From Acidimicrobiia bacterium (GTDB taxonomy: Bacteria > Actinomycetota > Acidimicrobiia > Acidimicrobiales > Aldehydirespiratoraceae): 53,190 nucleotides of DNA. Location: positions 1 through 53,190 of the forward strand of contig JAJEDD010000007.1 of assembly GCA_022821685.1 (NCBI GenBank), given 5' to 3'. The position numbers were made by a program, and so were the translations under genes. Below are positions 49,919-53,190 of this stretch, one piece after another (the first letter of the stretch is position 1; each line of letters opens with the position of its first letter). Under the pieces are notes generated by a model, which was not told the DNA's origin, searched no databases, and saw nothing but the letters and a program-made list of their open reading frames with translations.

Positions 49919-51148
49919 GTGGACCGGTACCTTGGCCGCCTAGTTGATCCTTGGATCACCGAGGTTCTTGCCTCTGCCCCGGCGGTGCTGGTCACCGGTG
50001 CACGAGCTTCGGGCAAGACCACCACCGCGCTGCGCCACGCCGCCAGCGTCGTGCGGCTAGACAACGAGCGCGAGGCCCTCCCCTTTGAGGCCGACCCCGA
50101 CTCGGCGCTGCGCGACCGGCATGAGCCGGTGCTGCTCGACGAGTGGCAGGCGTGCCCCGCAGTGCTCGGTGCCGTCAAGCGGGCAGTGGACACCCAGCGG
50201 CGGGCGGGGCGGTTCATATTGACAGGTTCGGTCCGCTCCGACGCTGATCCAGCCTTGTGGCCCGGTACGGGCCGTCTCATCAGAATCGCGATGCACCCCC
50301 TGACCGTGCGCGAGCAACTCTCGACACCCCCGCGCCCGCTCCTGCCTGCCCTGCTGGCCGCTGAGCCGCTGTCTCTGCCGAGCGATCCTCCCGACTTGCG
50401 CGGCTATGTCGAGATCGCGCTGCGCGGTGGCTTCCCCGAGCCGGCCATCGAGTTGGCCGGCGGTGTCAGGGCGAGGTGGTTCGAGAGCTATGTCGATCAG
50501 CTGCTCATCCATGAGCGCGCCGCCGGCCGCAGCAACGGCGACCCCGTGCGGCTGGCCGAGTTCTTCCAGGCCTATGCGCTGAACTCGGCGGGCATCGTGA
50601 GCGATGCGACTCTGTACCAGGCCGCAGGCCTGGACAGGCGCACCGCGCTTGCGTACACGACCTTGCTCAGCGATCTCGGTGTGGTCGCCGAACTCCCGGC
50701 CTGGAGCAGCAATCGACTCAAGCGCCTGGCCCGCGGGCCGAAGCGGTATGTTGCCGACACCGGTCTGTGGGGCTCGGCCGTTGGCGCCGATGCTGACCTC
50801 GCGATGAGCGACGGCAATCTACTAGGCCGGCTGATCGACACGTTCGTGGCGAACCAGCTGCTCGCTGAGAGCGCCGTGGACCCAGTTCGTCCCCGGCTGT
50901 ACCACCTGCGTGACCGCGACGGTCGCCACGAGGTCGACTTGATTGCGGATCTGGGAGCACGAGGCATCATCGGACTTGAGATCAAGGCGCACAGCGCGCC
51001 AAGACCCGCCCATGCCCGCCATCTGGCTTGGCTTCGCGACCAACTTGGCGAGAAGTTCAGAGTGGGAGCTGTGCTGCACACCGGCCCCGCCCAATTCCGG
51101 CTCGGCGATCGTCTGGAGGCGATCCCAATCTGCGCCCTATGGGGCTAG
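49919..51148 (+). CDS. DUF4143-type AAA ATPase
   Basis: A 409-aa paralogue of the divergent gene. Walker A TGARASGKTTTALRHA near residue 26, Walker B VLLDEWQACPAVL near 70, sensor-1 FILTGSVRSD near 98. The C-terminal nuclease-like core is HEVDLIADLGARGIIGLEIKAHS near 340. GTG 49919. The two proteins align along their whole length but are clearly diverged, so this is an old duplication or two separate acquisitions. The 23-bp array lies directly in front of its start. Confidence 0.85.
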   Translation: MDRYLGRLVDPWITEVLASAPAVLVTGARASGKTTTALRHAASVVRLDNEREALPFEADPDSALRDRHEPVLLDEWQACPAVLGAVKRAVDTQRRAGRFILTGSVRSDADPALWPGTGRLIRIAMHPLTVREQLSTPPRPLLPALLAAEPLSLPSDPPDLRGYVEIALRGGFPEPAIELAGGVRARWFESYVDQLLIHERAAGRSNGDPVRLAEFFQAYALNSAGIVSDATLYQAAGLDRRTALAYTTLLSDLGVVAELPAWSSNRLKRLARGPKRYVADTGLWGSAVGADADLAMSDGNLLGRLIDTFVANQLLAESAVDPVRPRLYHLRDRDGRHEVDLIADLGARGIIGLEIKAHSAPRPAHARHLAWLRDQLGEKFRVGAVLHTGPAQFRLGDRLEAIPICALWG

Positions 51149-51259
51149 ACGTGATCCACGCCTACGCCGTCACGGTGACGACATAGGAAGACCTCGCAGC
51201 CCTATGCCGTATGTGGGACATTGGGCTTGGGGCATCTTGATGCGGACTTGGCTGCTGGC

Positions 51260-51273
51260 GGGGGGGGGGGGGG
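51260..51273. repeat. G14 homopolymer
   Basis: Fourteen consecutive G on the plus strand in the non-coding stretch 51149-51517, paired with C13 at 51450. I see no gene in this stretch. Confidence 0.9.
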
Positions 51274-51449
51274 TCTCGGCGCAGGTGGCGGAACGGAGTA
51301 TGATTGCGGGGTGGGTTGGGCCTGGCTTGGCTCGGCTTGGCAGGCCTGACGTGAGGGACTGAGGCTGGGGGTCACTGATGACGGTGAGCGTTCTGAGGCG
51401 AGCGCTGCGCAGGCTGAGCTGCTCGTGTCGCGTGTCGGTGCGAATGCCG

Positions 51450-51462
51450 CCCCCCCCCCCCC
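51450..51462. repeat. C13 homopolymer
   Basis: Thirteen consecutive C, 55 bp upstream of the surface-protein start. With the G14 tract it could form a long-range G:C stem or act as a slippage-prone promoter spacer. Confidence 0.9.
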
Positions 51463-51517
51463 TTCACCGAATGTCAGCTAGTAGGGCGGGGCTGGCTGCT
51501 GTTGGGCGGGTCGCCTA

Positions 51518-53190
51518 GTGCGGCGTCGGGTGGTGCGGCGTCTGGTCGTCTGTTTGGCGGCGATGCTGTTGGGGTCGCTGCTGTCGGTGGCGCCGGTGCC
51601 GTTGTTGTCGGATCCGGGGGGGTTGCTGGGTCCGGCTGAGGTTGGGGCGCAGCAGGTCGCCTCGCAGGCGGTCCTGCACCGCACCACGATTGTTGAGGGC
51701 CAGACGCGCGCCTTTCAGATCAGCAACGTCGCGACCCGGCCCGAGTACTACCTGCACGCCAGCGTCGCGGGCTCCTTCAGCGCCGAGGCCTCGGACGTGA
51801 CCATCAGCACCAACAACCTGCTCGGCCAGGCGCTGAGCGTCACGCCCGACGCCGCCGGCCCGCGCGCCTACCCCGACAGCGTCTACAGCCGCATCCGCTT
51901 CGAGGTGACCGCGAACTCAGACTCAGACGGCGCCGGCGACGAGACGTTCGGGGTGCGGTTGTGCACCACCGCGGACTGCAGCGGCGGCACGGTTCTGGGC
52001 GAGTGGACGGTCACGATCACCGAGCCTCAGGCGGACACGACCCTCTCTGGCACGGGCGCGACGCTGACCGTCGCCGGCGGAAGCGCGCTCTTCGTCATGG
52101 AGGATTCCGCCAACGGCGACGGCCGCGACCGGCGGGGCACTTTCAGCATCGACGTGACCACCGCGCCCACGTCCGACATCGCCGTCGTCGCCTACACCGA
52201 AACCGGCGTGAGTACCGGCACGAGAATGGCTCCATTTGCCCGCATCAACAGTGCGCTCTCCCCCGACTACCCGCCCCACGGCGAAACGGGACACAACAAC
52301 GTGCAGGCCGAGTATCTGGTTGGCTACTGGGCATCGGGCGCGACGGGCTCCCAGGATTTCACCGTCATCTCCACCGACAACGCGGTCGACAGCGCAGGCG
52401 GGACGATCGCGGGCAACCTCAAGTTCAAGCTCTATGTGGACAATGAGGCCTTCCGCACCACCTTGAGCGGCACAAGCTCGGACACGGCGCATGGCAATGC
52501 CACCGCCTACACGGCCATCGCCATCCCCGACCTGCCGGTCCATGTGACCGACGACGACGAGCCGACCCGGGTGCGGCTGCTGCCCACGAGTCCCGCCGAC
52601 AACACCGCCACCGAGGGCAACACCGACAAGGCCGCGGTGCTGGTCAGGCTCGACCGGGCGCTGGCCGCGGGCGAGGAGGTCACGGCGCTGCTGACGTTCA
52701 GCGGCGCGTCGCTGGGCACCAACTTCTCGCTGGCCGCGCAAAGCGGGCAGACCGGCGTCAGCTACGCCGACTCCGCAGGCGGCGCGCAGGGCCTCGTCAC
52801 GCTCGCCGGCGCCGGCGTGCAGGAGGGCGTCATCGAGGTCACCGCCCTCACCGACTCCGACTCCGACACGCAGACGCTGCAGATCGGGATGCCGCCTCAT
52901 GACGACCCTTGGCGCGACAATTTCCTGCGCTCGAACCTCGACGGCGGGGTCTGCGCCGCGCACGGCTGCCCCGACCGCCCCCAGGGCGACCCCGGCCAGC
53001 GCTTCCAGTCGGTCACCCTCGCGGAGGCGGTGCCCGGCCTCACGATCATCGAGAACGAAGACCCCGAGTCGCGCGTGGTCACGGAGGGCAACGATTACAG
53101 CTACACCCTTCAGTTGAACACGGCGCCGTCGAACGCCGTCACCGTCGCCACCACGATCGCATCAGGCGGATCGGTGCAGGTCGGCGGCAC
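51518..53190 (+). CDS. Large exported surface protein with Calx-beta-like repeats (partial, 3' end outside)
   Basis: An open frame from GTG 51518 to the window end (557 codons so far, no stop). The N-terminus MRRRVVRRLVVCLAAMLLGS, followed by LLSVAPVPLLSDPGG, is a signal peptide. The mature part is Thr/Asp/Ala-rich with beta-sandwich segments: TTIVEGQTRAFQISN, DFTVISTDNAVDSAGGTIAG, TATEGNTDKAAVLVRLDRAL and VTEGNDYSYTLQLNTAPSNA. The T-EG-N...V-L-L pattern resembles Calx-beta or related cadherin-like domains used in adhesion. Two Cys pairs are present (RLCTTADC and GGVCAAHGC). An in-frame TAG at 51482 precludes a longer N-terminus. Confidence 0.75.
   Translation, partial: MRRRVVRRLVVCLAAMLLGSLLSVAPVPLLSDPGGLLGPAEVGAQQVASQAVLHRTTIVEGQTRAFQISNVATRPEYYLHASVAGSFSAEASDVTISTNNLLGQALSVTPDAAGPRAYPDSVYSRIRFEVTANSDSDGAGDETFGVRLCTTADCSGGTVLGEWTVTITEPQADTTLSGTGATLTVAGGSALFVMEDSANGDGRDRRGTFSIDVTTAPTSDIAVVAYTETGVSTGTRMAPFARINSALSPDYPPHGETGHNNVQAEYLVGYWASGATGSQDFTVISTDNAVDSAGGTIAGNLKFKLYVDNEAFRTTLSGTSSDTAHGNATAYTAIAIPDLPVHVTDDDEPTRVRLLPTSPADNTATEGNTDKAAVLVRLDRALAAGEEVTALLTFSGASLGTNFSLAAQSGQTGVSYADSAGGAQGLVTLAGAGVQEGVIEVTALTDSDSDTQTLQIGMPPHDDPWRDNFLRSNLDGGVCAAHGCPDRPQGDPGQRFQSVTLAEAVPGLTIIENEDPESRVVTEGNDYSYTLQLNTAPSNAVTVATTIASGGSVQVGG

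Overview
The window is high-GC chromosomal DNA from a bacterium. The gene set fits an actinobacterium, and I would guess an uncultured Acidimicrobiia-like lineage: actinobacterial-type ferrochelatase with a Cys-rich tail, GTG/TTG starts, TldD/TldE, a DXS pathway gene and molybdopterin genes. A family of intergenic repeats (core GGCCCGTGAGCGAAGCGAAC) punctuates the housekeeping parts. The taxonomic call is inference; no rRNA or ribosomal protein gene is present.

Layout. (1) 1-6409 is core: a Tat-exported FAD amine oxidase, valS, a SpoU/TrmH methyltransferase, a TrkA-type K+ channel, tRNA-Gln(CTG) and tRNA-Glu(CTC). (2) 6397-17783 is an integrative element of about 11.4 kb inserted in the 3' end of tRNA-Glu. 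A 17-bp exact copy of the tRNA end recurs at 17767-17783, with a P4-type tyrosine integrase beside it and an AlpA-like regulator inside. Its cargo is a tight four-gene minus-strand operon (N6-adenine DNA methylase, double-GHKL histidine-kinase-like ATPase, receiver protein, ComEC-like metallo-beta-lactamase hydrolase), plus a DUF4268 nuclease-like protein and a GIY-YIG protein. That operon is the best candidate for an undescribed defence system here. (3) 17784-29273 is a second accessory block. It starts with sequence resembling the left end of the first element. It holds a three-Cys-motif protein (Gp37/Gp68, DUF5131) facing a frameshifted TcmP partner, a decayed IS3 element, a broken chimera joining a phosphorothioation-dependent restriction helicase to the C-terminal half of DndD, a small Dnd-associated-type protein, and an apparently intact two-methylase plus PD-(D/E)XK endonuclease operon.

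(4) 29274-48118 is core metabolism: VOC protein, uroporphyrinogen-III methyltransferase divergent from a cobalamin riboswitch that leads cbtB-cbtA, mutM, ferrochelatase, crotonase, NfuA-like protein, dxs, PAP2 enzyme, tldD/tldE, uppP, a SAF-domain protein, an FmdB-type zinc ribbon, plsY and a moeA/moaC/moaA cluster. (5) 48206-53190 holds tRNA-Ala(CGC), two divergent DUF4143 ATPases separated by an exact 23-bp tandem array, a G14/C13 homopolymer pair, and the start of a large exported surface protein that runs off the end.

The accessory block shows heavy turnover: two tRNA-directed or related element ends, an IS, two frameshifts and a fusion deletion all lie in defence genes, while the flanking housekeeping genes are intact.
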